Below, piece by piece: positions 23,900-30,913 of a DNA stretch of 30,913 nt (positions are counted from its first letter, which is position 1; each line of letters begins with the position of its first letter). The translations under genes were made by a program, and so were the position numbers. Source of the stretch: an uncultured Rhodanobacteraceae bacterium (GTDB lineage Bacteria > Pseudomonadota > Gammaproteobacteria > Xanthomonadales > SZUA-5). The stretch lies in contig CALEZI010000096.1 in assembly GCA_937928755.1 (NCBI GenBank), positions 1-30,913 on the forward strand. Direction: 5' to 3'. Below the pieces are notes generated by a model. It saw nothing but the letters and a program-made list of their open reading frames with translations, ran no database searches and had not been told where the DNA came from.

Positions 23900-23947
23900 A
23901 ATGCCTGTGCTACCCGAACAGGGTATGAATCCACAGGAGAACGCAAC

Positions 23948-24616
23948 ATGGGTGTCTTTTCCCGCCTTTCCGACATCATCAACGCGAATCTGAATTCGCT
24001 GCTGGACAAGGCCGAGGACCCGGAGAAGATCGTCCGTCTCATGATCCAGGAGATGGAGGATACGCTGGTCGAAGTCCGCTCGGCCGCGGCCAAGGTCATC
24101 GCCGAACGCAAGGAACGCGAACGCCAGTTGGGTTTGCTCGACCGCGAGCAGCTCGAATGGGAACACAAAGCCGAACTGGCGCTGCGCAAGGACCGTGAGG
24201 ACCTGGCCAAGATGGCGTTGTCGCACAAGGCCGCGCTCGGCGACCAGAGCAAGGCCGTGGCGCACGACCTGGTGGTGCTCGGCGAGAACCTGACCAAGCT
24301 CAACGACGACATCGCCAAGCTGCAGGCCAAGTTGCAGGATGCCAAGGCGCGCCAGCGCACCATCGTGATCCGCGCGCAGAATGCGCAGACATCGTTGAAG
24401 GCTCGCACGCAGATCCATTCGGCCAAGATCGACGACATGCTGAACCGTTTCGACTATGCCGAACGGCGCATTGACGCGGTCGAAGCGCAGGCCGAGGCTT
24501 TGGACCTGGGGCGCGCGAAGAATCTGAATCAGGCGTTCGTCGATCTTGAAGCCGAAGATCGCATCAAGGGCGAACTTGCCGCGCTCAAGGCCCGTGTCCA
24601 GCAGCCGAAGGGGTAA
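23948..24616 (+). CDS. pspA: Phage shock protein A
   Basis: This 222-residue PspA/IM30 protein is a peripheral inner-membrane ESCRT-III-like protein that holds membranes intact under stress and, in enterobacteria, inhibits the activator PspF. It opens with the amphipathic helix MGVFSRLSDIINANLNSLLD and continues as a long heptad-rich coiled coil (RLMIQEMEDTLVEVRSA..., about residues 29-215). AGGAG lies 7-8 bases before the ATG. It leads pspABC under a sigma54-like promoter, which agrees with PspF control; pspF is not in this window. Confidence 0.97.
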   Translation: MGVFSRLSDIINANLNSLLDKAEDPEKIVRLMIQEMEDTLVEVRSAAAKVIAERKERERQLGLLDREQLEWEHKAELALRKDREDLAKMALSHKAALGDQSKAVAHDLVVLGENLTKLNDDIAKLQAKLQDAKARQRTIVIRAQNAQTSLKARTQIHSAKIDDMLNRFDYAERRIDAVEAQAEALDLGRAKNLNQAFVDLEAEDRIKGELAALKARVQQPKG

Positions 24617-24621
24617 TCACG

Positions 24622-24852
24622 ATGTGGGCGGCACTCGAAGTACCGCTGGTCCTGTTCCTGGTAGTCGTGGTGCCGATCTGGCTGGTGCTGCACTACCGAA
24701 GCAAGCGTGCGGCCACTACCGCGACGCAGCAGATCGGCACGGAAGGTGATGTCACCGAGCTGTGGCAGGCGGCTCGGCGCATGGAAGAACGCATCCGGAC
24801 GCTGGAACGCATCCTGGATGCCGATACACCGAACTGGCGAGGTCGCACATGA
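24622..24852 (+). CDS. pspB: Phage shock protein B
   Basis: This 76-residue inner-membrane protein has one N-terminal helix (about residues 5-24) followed by HYRSKR and a short coiled coil that carries ELWQAARRMEERIRTLERIL (about 46-65), the layout of PspB. PspB and PspC sense envelope stress and recruit PspA. It begins 5 bases after pspA, with AAGGGG 8 bases upstream, and its stop overlaps the pspC start (ATGA). Confidence 0.94.
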   Translation: MWAALEVPLVLFLVVVVPIWLVLHYRSKRAATTATQQIGTEGDVTELWQAARRMEERIRTLERILDADTPNWRGRT

Positions 24853-25301
24853 GTCGCAGTCATCGATATGGTTATGAGTACGCTTCGGCGAATCAATGGA
24901 CGGGGGCAGTTTCCATGAACCAGAGCTACAGCCCAAGCCCACGCCTGTACCGCGACATCGACCGTCGCTGGCTGGCGGGGGTGCTGGCAGGAGCGGCGGG
25001 TCATTTTGGCTGGAACCTGACCGCGCTGCGCATCGTCACTTTCGTTGCCTGCATGACGCCGATCGTTCCGGTGGTGATTGTGGGTTATGTGCTGGCAGCG
25101 CTGATTTTGCCACCCCGGTCGACCCTGCCACCGCCACCGCCGGCCGCCAGCGAATGGCAATCGGCGCCACCGCCGGGCGTCACCGCATCCGAGCTGAAGT
25201 ACCGGATACGGGAAATGGAGGACCGGCTGCGGGCAATGGAGGCGTATGTCACCAGTGCCCAGTACGAGATCGACCGCGAGCTGAAGCGCGGCCCGAACTG
25301 A
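24849..25301 (+). CDS. pspC: Phage shock protein C
   Basis: This 150-residue inner-membrane protein has the PspC domain at about residues 32-90: RLYRDIDRRWLAGVLAGAAG, then FGWNLTALRIV and a helix (IVTFVACMTPIVPVVIVGYVLAAL). A Pro-rich linker (PPPPPAAS) leads to a C-terminal coiled coil (ELKYRIREMEDRLRAMEAYV). The ATG at 24849 overlaps the pspB stop and has GAGG 6 bases upstream, so I prefer it; an ATG at 24918 would give a 127-residue form closer to the enterobacterial length. The extra N-terminal segment is Tyr/Ser-rich and of unknown use. Confidence 0.93.
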   Translation: MSRSHRYGYEYASANQWTGAVSMNQSYSPSPRLYRDIDRRWLAGVLAGAAGHFGWNLTALRIVTFVACMTPIVPVVIVGYVLAALILPPRSTLPPPPPAASEWQSAPPPGVTASELKYRIREMEDRLRAMEAYVTSAQYEIDRELKRGPN

Positions 25302-25325
25302 GCTGATCGGCACAAGCAAAGAACG

Positions 25326-25354
25326 ACGGCCCGCGCGAGCGGGCCGTTGTCGTT
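25326..25354 (+). terminator. Hairpin terminator after pspC
   Basis: A perfect 9-bp stem ACGGCCCGC / GCGGGCCGT with loop GCGA (25326-25347) is followed by TGTCGTT. It lies 24 bases after the pspC stop. The T-run is poor, so termination may be partial. Confidence 0.65.
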
Positions 25355-25368
25355 AGTGGGGATCGCAA

Positions 25369-25520
25369 TTTTCGTCCGCAAAGGACGCAAAGGACGCAAA
25401 GGAAAGCAGGGCTGGGTCAGAGGGTCGAGTACGATGATCCCGCCGCGCGACGGCATTCCTTTTCGCTCTCGTTGGTTTTTTCGCTCTCTTTGCGTTCTTT
25501 GCGTTCTTTGCGGACAAAAA
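25369..25520. repeat. MITE-like element with tandem GGACGCAAA inverted ends
   Basis: The left end is TTTTCGTCCGCAAAGGACGC with three tandem 9-base CGCAAAGGA units. The reverse complement of the right end is TTTTTGTCCGCAAAGAACGC with matching CGCAAAGAA units and AGAGAGC. The arms differ mainly by G/A transitions. It is about 152 bases long and occupies most of the 329-base gap between pspC and the Mrp gene, which otherwise holds only the hairpin at 25326 and the Mrp ribosome site. No open frame of note inside. Related copies are at 20293-20401 and 14459-14508. Confidence 0.8.
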
Positions 25521-25630
25521 AGCTGTCAGCGGCCCACTGCGTCCATGCGCGCCAATACGGCGTACGTCGCTCGCCGCAATTCACATGACCTGCCGCATAC
25601 TCGCGCCCTTTTCCGCATGGGAGATGAGGC

Positions 25631-26722
25631 ATGTCCGCATTGACTCAGGAAGACATCCGGGCGCTGCTGGCGACCATTGTCGATCCGCACCACGGCGAGA
25701 ATCTGGTCGCCGCCGGCAGCGTGCGTGGCATCGGTATCGATGGCGCCAATATTGCTGTCGAAATCGGCCTCGGTTATCCCGCCGAGAGCTGGTGCGATAC
25801 CCTGGCCGGGCAGGTCAAGGCAGTGCTCGAGGCTGATCCGCGCATCCAGCGCGCGGTGGTCGATGTCGGCTGGCAGGTGATCGCGCACAAGGTGCAGCAG
25901 GGCCTCACGCCGCTGCCCGAGGTCAAGAACATCATCGCGGTGGCCAGCGGCAAGGGCGGCGTGGGCAAGAGCACGACGGCTGCCAACCTGGCGCTGGCGC
26001 TGCAGGCTGAAGGCGCCGTCGTTGGCGTGCTTGATGCCGACATCTACGGCCCCAGTCAGCCACGCATGCTCGGACTGTCCGGCAAGCCGGATACTCGCGA
26101 CGGCAAGGTCATCGTGCCCAAGAATGCCTACGGCCTGCAGGTGATGTCGATCGGCTTCATGATCGAAGAGGACACGCCGATGATCTGGCGCGGTCCGATG
26201 GTGACCCAGGCGCTGCAGCAGTTGCTCAACGAAACCGACTGGCAGGGGCTGGACTACCTGGTGATCGACCTGCCGCCCGGCACCGGCGACATCCAGCTGA
26301 CCTTGTGCCAGCGGGTGCCGGTATCCGGCGCGGTGATCGTCACCACGCCGCAGGACATTGCCTTGCTGGATGCGCGCAAAGGACTGAAAATGTTCGAAAA
26401 AGTTGCCGTGCCAGTGCTCGGCATCGTAGAGAACATGAGTACCCATGTGTGCAGCAACTGCGGTCATGCCGAACCGATCTTCGGCACCGGCGGCGGCGAG
26501 CGCATGGCGGAGCAATATGGCGTTGCTTTGCTCGGCCGCTTGCCGCTCGACATGCGTATCCGCGAGGAATCCGATTCCGGCCACCCCACGGTGATCGCCG
26601 GACCGGATACATCGATTGCCGCAACTTATCGCGAGATCGCCCGCAAGGTGGCGGGACGGCTCAGTCGCCAGGCGCGCAACAAGTCGATCGGCTTTCCCAA
26701 CATCGTCATCCAGAGCACTTGA
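25631..26722 (+). CDS. apbC: Mrp/ApbC iron-sulfur cluster carrier ATPase
   Basis: This 363-residue cytoplasmic P-loop ATPase carries and delivers [4Fe-4S] clusters. Residues 1-95 form the MIP18/DUF59-type N-terminal domain (IVDPHHGENLVAAGSV, then ...VVDVGWQVIAHKVQQ). The deviant Walker A GKGGVGKST lies at 107-115, a Mrp-typical DADIYGPSQPRMLG block at about 136-149, LVIDLPPGTGD at about 212-222, and the cluster-binding CSNC pair at Cys274 and Cys277. GGGAG and GAGG sit upstream of the ATG. It is a single gene between two repeats, not linked here to metG as in some gammaproteobacteria. Confidence 0.96.
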   Translation: MSALTQEDIRALLATIVDPHHGENLVAAGSVRGIGIDGANIAVEIGLGYPAESWCDTLAGQVKAVLEADPRIQRAVVDVGWQVIAHKVQQGLTPLPEVKNIIAVASGKGGVGKSTTAANLALALQAEGAVVGVLDADIYGPSQPRMLGLSGKPDTRDGKVIVPKNAYGLQVMSIGFMIEEDTPMIWRGPMVTQALQQLLNETDWQGLDYLVIDLPPGTGDIQLTLCQRVPVSGAVIVTTPQDIALLDARKGLKMFEKVAVPVLGIVENMSTHVCSNCGHAEPIFGTGGGERMAEQYGVALLGRLPLDMRIREESDSGHPTVIAGPDTSIAATYREIARKVAGRLSRQARNKSIGFPNIVIQST

Positions 26723-27048
26723 CGCGAGTTGGCGCGACACCGCAACAAGTCGGCGATACGGACCTGCGTGACCGCTTCCCGGGCACACACCGAAGGCGCG
26801 TCACACTGGATTCTTGCCGCAGCGCGCCTTTGGCGGGCCACGCGCTTGCGCGGCCGCTCTTGATTTTCAGCCCCGAGACGCGCAAGAGCTGCGCCGCAGG
26901 CGCGGCGCCCGTCAGCAGCGCAATCGAATCGCGAACGAAAACCACCGCCACTCCCGCAACCAGTGTCAATCGTCACGGATTGAAATTCACGAAATTCTGC
27001 TTTGTCGGCGCTATTGTTCGCTCCACCCAAGGCTGTGAGGTTCCGTCT
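26723..27048. other. Intergenic region upstream of the S9 peptidase gene
   Basis: It holds one copy of a GGCCACGCGC repeat (26829-26911) and no gene I can support. A TTGAAA hexamer at 26980-26985 might be a -35, but no -10 is found at the right distance. Confidence 0.5.
26829..26911. repeat. GGCCACGCGC repeat, copy 1
   Basis: Its first 35 bases (TTTGGCGGGCCACGCGCTTG onward) match the start of the copy at 29048 at 31 positions. Both copies later contain GCGCCGCAGGC. GCCACGCGC-TTGCGCGGC forms an imperfect hairpin, and GCGCCGCAGGCGCGGCGC another. Confidence 0.7.
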
Positions 27049-29001
27049 ATGTTCGTGCGTGGATTGTGTCTGACGTTGCTGTTCATCGCGGAGGTCGCTG
27101 GCGCGGCGACCACCGCTGCCGAACTGCCGGTCAAGGATTTCTGGCGTCACAACGAATTCGATCAGGTGCGCATTTCGCCAGATGGCAAGTACCTTGCCGC
27201 GACGGTTCCCGACGAGGAGACCCGCGCCCTCGTGATCTTCACGCGCAAGGATCGCAAGATCACCGGCGTGGCGCGCTTCACCGACAAGCGCCAGGTCGGC
27301 GCGTTTGCCTGGGTCAACAAGGACCGCGTCGCCTTCACCATGAGCGATCGCGGCGGCCGTCTGGTGCGGCCGCAGCCGCGCGGCGAGTTGCTGTTCATGC
27401 GTGCGGATGGCAAGGACAAGGCCGCCTATGCCGGTGGATCGCGCGGCTCGTTGCTGTCGCGCACGCTGCGCGATGGCAGCGACCACGTGATCGTCACCGA
27501 CTACCTGCCGAGTCAGCGCCAGGAGCAGGCGGATGTCGTGCTCTATCGGGTCAACGCCAAGACCGCCAAGTCGACGAAAGTGGCGTTCTCGCCGGTGCCC
27601 AACGCCCAGTTCACGTTGACTCACGATGGCGAGCCGCGTGTCGCCGCCGGTGCGCTCGGTTATCGCCAGAGCGAAGTGCACTACTACGATGCCGACCTCA
27701 AGTCGTGGCGCAAGATCCTGTCCGAGAAGGACAGCGGCGAGACCATGAATCCGTGGGTCATGCACGGCGACGGCAAGCGCTTCTATGCCGTCATCCCCGA
27801 GAAGACCGGGCCGCACGGCTTGTATCTGGTCGACCCGAACGGCAAGCGCGAGCTGGTGGCTCGCGACGAAGTTTCCGATCCAACCACGCCGATCATGTCG
27901 CTGGACGGCAAGGACGTCATCGGCGTCGAGTTCCGTTCGACGGTGCCGAGGCGCCAATGGCTGATGCCCGACCATCCGGATGCGGTCATCCTGAAGAGCT
28001 TGCAGCAGAGCTTTCCCGGCCAGTGGGTGAACTTCAGCAATGCCACCGACGATGGCAAAACCATCGTGTTCATGGTGACCAGCGATCGCAATCCGGGTGA
28101 GTTCTTCCTTTACGAGCGCGAAACCAGCAAGGCCACCTACCTCGCCAGCGTGCGCCAGTGGTTGAACCCGGAGCTGATGTCGGAGATGAAGCCGATCCAG
28201 TTCAAGGCGCGCGACGGATTGACCATCCATGGCTGGCTGACCCTGCCCAAGGGTTCGGATGGCAAGAACCTGCCGCTGATCATCAATCCACATGGTGGTC
28301 CGCACGGTCCCTACGACGACTGGGGTTTCAATCCCGAGGTTCAGCTGTTCGCTTCGCGCGGTTACGCCGTGCTGCAACCGAACTTCCGTGGTTCGGGCGG
28401 CTTCGGTCTGCAGTTCCAGGAGATCGGCTATCGCCAATGGGGCGGTACCATGCAGGACGACGTCACCGACGCCACGCTGTGGGCGATCAAGGAGGGCATC
28501 GCCGACAAGGACCGCGTCTGCATCTACGGTGCCAGCTACGGTGCCTACGCCGCGTTGATGGGCGTGGCCAAGGAGCCCGACCTGTACCAGTGTGCGATCG
28601 GCTTCGTCGGCGTTTACGACCTGAAGACCATGTACAGCCGCGGCGACATCCGCGAGCGCGATTCCGGCGTCGACTACCTCGAGGAAATCCTCGGAAAATC
28701 CCAGGATGAACTGGCGATGCGCTCGCCGGCGCGTCAGGTCAACAAAATCAAGGTGCCGGTGGTGATCGTGGCCGGCGGCGAAGACCGCCGCACGCCGCCG
28801 AAGCAGAGCGAGATACTGGTCTCCGAACTCAAGGATGCGGGCAAGGGGAACCTGATCGAGGAGTTTTACGTGCAGCCCGGCGAAGGCCACGGCTTCTACA
28901 AGGTCGAGCACAACATCAAGTTGTACGACACCTTCCTCGGCTTCTTCGATCGCCACATCGGCAAGAAGGCCAAGGCAGAGGAAGCGGTTGCGGCACAGTA
29001 G
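27049..29001 (+). CDS. Secreted S9 family prolyl oligopeptidase-like peptidase
   Basis: This 650-residue protein has a signal peptide (residues about 1-19, cleavage after VAGA) and so acts in the periplasm or outside. Residues about 35-380 form the beta-propeller that gates substrates (starts VRISPDGKYLAA). The C-terminal alpha/beta hydrolase has HGGPHGPYDDWGF (oxyanion region), PNFRGSGGFG, the nucleophile GASYGA with Ser496, Asp579 in GGEDRRTP and His614 in GEGHGFY: a full Ser-Asp-His triad. It belongs to S9C-like dipeptidyl/acylaminoacyl peptidases, which are plentiful in Xanthomonadales. The ATG at 27049 has GAGG 8 bases upstream and opens the signal peptide. It is monocistronic, flanked by two copies of a repeat. 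Confidence 0.93.
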   Translation: MFVRGLCLTLLFIAEVAGAATTAAELPVKDFWRHNEFDQVRISPDGKYLAATVPDEETRALVIFTRKDRKITGVARFTDKRQVGAFAWVNKDRVAFTMSDRGGRLVRPQPRGELLFMRADGKDKAAYAGGSRGSLLSRTLRDGSDHVIVTDYLPSQRQEQADVVLYRVNAKTAKSTKVAFSPVPNAQFTLTHDGEPRVAAGALGYRQSEVHYYDADLKSWRKILSEKDSGETMNPWVMHGDGKRFYAVIPEKTGPHGLYLVDPNGKRELVARDEVSDPTTPIMSLDGKDVIGVEFRSTVPRRQWLMPDHPDAVILKSLQQSFPGQWVNFSNATDDGKTIVFMVTSDRNPGEFFLYERETSKATYLASVRQWLNPELMSEMKPIQFKARDGLTIHGWLTLPKGSDGKNLPLIINPHGGPHGPYDDWGFNPEVQLFASRGYAVLQPNFRGSGGFGLQFQEIGYRQWGGTMQDDVTDATLWAIKEGIADKDRVCIYGASYGAYAALMGVAKEPDLYQCAIGFVGVYDLKTMYSRGDIRERDSGVDYLEEILGKSQDELAMRSPARQVNKIKVPVVIVAGGEDRRTPPKQSEILVSELKDAGKGNLIEEFYVQPGEGHGFYKVEHNIKLYDTFLGFFDRHIGKKAKAEEAVAAQ

Positions 29002-29008
29002 GCGTTGA

Positions 29009-29036
29009 CGCGGCGCCCGCTCATGCGGGCGCCGCG
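29009..29036 (+). terminator. Hairpin terminator after the S9 peptidase gene
   Basis: A perfect 12-bp stem CGCGGCGCCCGC / GCGGGCGCCGCG with loop TCAT begins 7 bases after the stop codon. The downstream TCTACCTCGTTTT is only mildly T-rich. Confidence 0.7.
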
Positions 29037-29047
29037 GTCTACCTCGT

Positions 29048-29126
29048 TTTGGAGGGCCACGCGCCTGCGTGGCCGCTGTTGAATCGACTACTCGGAAAAG
29101 CGGCGCCGCAGGCAGGGTGCCCTCCA
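29048..29126. repeat. GGCCACGCGC repeat, copy 2
   Basis: The element is bounded by TGGAGGGC (29050-29057) and GCCCTCCA (29119-29126) in inverse orientation, with an internal hairpin GGCCACGCGCCTGCGTGGCC. It lies between the converging S9 peptidase and Mur-ligase genes. The GGAGGGC end motif also forms the hairpin at 10964-10994. Confidence 0.75.
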
Positions 29127-29141
29127 GGGCCATGGCGATCG

Positions 29142-30839
29142 TTACGCCCCCTCGCGCAACCGCCCGAACACCGCTTCCACCTCGCTGTGCACAAACATTA
29201 CGGCCAGGTCGCCGGGCTGCAGCCAGGCCAGCGTGCACTGCAGCGCTTCGCTGTCGGTCTCGCAATCGACGATGCGCGTGGCGTCGAGGCCGCCAGCGGC
29301 GGCGCCCTGTCGCAACAGCGCCGGAATCTCGCCCGGTTCACGCCCGCGCCGGTACTTCGGCATGTCCTTGACGATCAGATGATCCGGACGTTCCTGCGCC
29401 GCCAGTTCGCCCAGCGCGCGGATGGCGTCGTCATCACGATCGCCGGCCTGTCCGATCGAGATCAGCAGGCGTCGGCGCGGCAGGCTGCGCGCGGTATTGA
29501 AAATTGCCGCAAGACTCTCCGGGTTGTGACCGAAGTCGGCAAGCACCTGCGCACCGGAACGCAGCGAATACAGATTGGCACGCCCGGGATTGTCGTCGAC
29601 CGAACGCCCGAAGCTGCTCAAGGTCGCGCGGATGGCCGTCAGCGGCAGTTTCAACTGGATCGCCGCTGCCGCTGCAGCCAGGCAGTTGGCGATGTTGTGG
29701 CGGGCACTGGCGCCGCCGGGCAATGCGATCTCGTGTAACCCGATGAGGTCGATGCTGCGATGCGGCTGTTCGTAGACCAAACGGCCGGCACGCACCGTTG
29801 CCACGCCGCGCAGGGTTCGCGTGCTGCGCAGCGTTGATGGATTGGGTGGTTGCACGGCAAACCAGGCGGTGTCGCGATCGACCCGCCGCGCCTGCTCGCG
29901 GCACCATTCGTTTTCGGCGTTGGTGACCAGTACGCCGTGCGGCTTGAGTGCTTTGGCGACCAGGAACTTGACCTTGGCAAGCTGGCCGAGTGTGTGGATG
30001 CCCATGTCGTTGAGGTGGTCATCGGCGATGTTGGTGACGATCGCCACGTCGGCGGTGCGCACCGACAGGCCGCGCCGTAGCAGACCACCGCGGGCAACTT
30101 CGAGCACCGCGAACTGGGTGTGCGGGTGGCGCAGCACCTTGCGTGCGCCACCCGGACCGGAATAGTCGTCGCGATCCAGAACCTCGCCGCCGACCTCGAC
30201 CGAATCGGTGCAGCAATGGCCGGTCACCCGCCCGGCGACGGCGGCGATGCGTGCCAGCAGTCGCGTTGTGGTGGTCTTGCCGTTGGTGCCGGTGACCAGC
30301 GCGACTGGCAAACGATGACGCACGCCGGGCCAGTCGATGCTGTCCGCATCCGGCACGGCGTCGTAGGCGAACGTCTGCGCGTGGCGGCCCTCACCGATGC
30401 TGAGGTCGCCATCGCCGATCAGCAGTTGTGCGTGCTCCCGCAGCGCGCGCTCGCGAAAGGCCACCAGGTTCGGATTTGCGGCGCTGTCGCGCTGTCTTTC
30501 CAGCCGCGAACGGATGCGCGAGCGGCGCGGCACGGGATGCTCGATCAGTCCCGACAAAGCCAGTTCCCACGCCCACTCCGCAATGAAGGTCGCGACCATC
30601 AACTGGTCGATCGGCGCCTCCAGCGCGCAGTGCAGTGTGGGTTCGAACCAACGTGTGACCCGCGCTGTCTCGCCCCAACCGAGCGCCACCGTGAGGCGCC
30701 GTACCTCGCGCCGCCAGCGCGCGCCGAGGTGCGTGCGCATTCGCGGCGGCGGCTGCGTCTCGATCACCGCGCCGGGCCCGTCGAGCAGGATCGTGCGGCC
30801 GGTCAGGCGGCGGGTGTCGGTGAGGTAGGGGATGGTCAT
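29142..30839 (-). CDS. Mur ligase family protein, cyanophycin synthetase C-half-like
   Basis: This 565-residue protein resembles the Mur-ligase half of cyanophycin synthetase. The ATP loop GTNGKTTTTR lies at residues 184-193, followed by EVARGGLLRRGL, VTNIADDHL (about 280) and the C-terminal ADFGHNPESLAA block, all close to CphA. The first 170 residues contain no ATP-grasp domain. In CphA the ATP-grasp domain adds Asp and the Mur domain adds Arg; a stand-alone Mur half therefore cannot make cyanophycin unaided. Proteins of this build are often encoded beside a CphA-like partner, which would lie to the right of the window on the minus strand. The ATG at 30839 lacks a strong ribosome site. Confidence 0.85.
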   Translation of the reverse strand: MTIPYLTDTRRLTGRTILLDGPGAVIETQPPPRMRTHLGARWRREVRRLTVALGWGETARVTRWFEPTLHCALEAPIDQLMVATFIAEWAWELALSGLIEHPVPRRSRIRSRLERQRDSAANPNLVAFRERALREHAQLLIGDGDLSIGEGRHAQTFAYDAVPDADSIDWPGVRHRLPVALVTGTNGKTTTTRLLARIAAVAGRVTGHCCTDSVEVGGEVLDRDDYSGPGGARKVLRHPHTQFAVLEVARGGLLRRGLSVRTADVAIVTNIADDHLNDMGIHTLGQLAKVKFLVAKALKPHGVLVTNAENEWCREQARRVDRDTAWFAVQPPNPSTLRSTRTLRGVATVRAGRLVYEQPHRSIDLIGLHEIALPGGASARHNIANCLAAAAAAIQLKLPLTAIRATLSSFGRSVDDNPGRANLYSLRSGAQVLADFGHNPESLAAIFNTARSLPRRRLLISIGQAGDRDDDAIRALGELAAQERPDHLIVKDMPKYRRGREPGEIPALLRQGAAAGGLDATRIVDCETDSEALQCTLAWLQPGDLAVMFVHSEVEAVFGRLREGA

Positions 30840-30913
30840 TGCTGGAACGTAGCGGAAGCGGGTTTCGACTGAAAAACGGGGCTGGGGTCAGCGGAACAGA
30901 AAAAGGGGCAGGG
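30840..30913. other. Right edge, possible start of a dispersed repeat
   Basis: The last bases (AAAACGGGGCTGGGGTCAGC, then GGAACAGAAAAAGGGG) have a purine-rich GGGGTCAG style seen in many dispersed bacterial repeats, and GGGCTGGGTCAGAG occurs at 25411 inside the 152-base element. Too little is visible to define it. Confidence 0.3.

Larger units (their letters stand above)
23559..23947. other. Divergent intergenic region between the FKBP gene and pspA
   Basis: It holds a possible minus-strand promoter near 23642-23671 and, next to pspA, a consensus IHF site (23866-23878) and a sigma54-type promoter (23885-23899). The central part (about 23680-23860) shows no gene; upstream activator sites for a PspF-like enhancer protein would be expected there but I cannot identify them. 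Confidence 0.6.

Noticed and set aside
25369..25409. Tandem GGACGCAAA units as a CRISPR-like array
   Set aside because: Units are 9 bases and contiguous, with no spacers, and are mirrored at the other end of an inverted element.
26626..29265. 879-codon minus-strand open frame across the S9 peptidase
   Set aside because: Antisense to a complete peptidase with full catalytic triad; no recognisable domain.

Overview
The window is a high-GC chromosomal segment of a gammaproteobacterium. Gene content (psp operon with a sigma54-type promoter, Mip-like FKBP, NudL, DUF1289, cyanophycin-synthetase-like Mur ligase, short dispersed palindromes in most gaps) fits the Xanthomonadales/Lysobacterales best. 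That placement is an inference from gene style, not a proven assignment. There is no prophage, insertion sequence or CRISPR array.

Layout. 1-72: initiator tRNA at the left edge (minus strand). 422-1432: GAPDH. 1654-10957: a co-directional envelope cluster made of a VolA-type lipase lipoprotein, a DUF1302 outer-membrane barrel, a DUF1329 periplasmic protein, a YCF48/BNR propeller and an MMPL/RND permease. Together these could form a trans-envelope route for a hydrophobic compound; the cargo is unknown. 10958-12160: palindromic repeats and a decayed propeller gene, followed by an antisense TfoX-like gene. 12780-17644: a complete pyroglutamate (5-oxoproline) salvage locus, pxpB-pxpC, then pxpA-DUF969-DUF979-pcp. 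The last four genes overlap by 4 bp each; DUF969/DUF979 are candidate transport proteins. 17713-18850: dienelactone hydrolase and HIT protein, overlapping tail to tail with a minus-strand beta-CASP ribonuclease-like gene. 20483-22170 (minus): DUF1289, NudL and SseA in a compact operon. 22293-23558: a small unknown gene convergent with an FKBP isomerase gene.

23866-25301: pspABC behind an excellent sigma54-like promoter and a perfect IHF consensus, so a phage-shock envelope-stress operon. 25631-26722: Mrp/ApbC Fe-S carrier. 27049-29001: secreted S9 peptidase. 29142-30839 (minus): a Mur-ligase-only relative of cyanophycin synthetase.

The gaps carry at least four families of short repeats: an element with GGACGCAAA-rich inverted ends (three copies or fragments), a GAGTAGTGAG inverted element, a GGCCACGCGC element in two copies flanking the S9 peptidase, and CTCCCCGC-AA-GCGGGGAG palindromes. 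The most unusual items are these repeat families, the putative hydrophobic-cargo envelope system and the pyroglutamate locus with its unassigned membrane pair.
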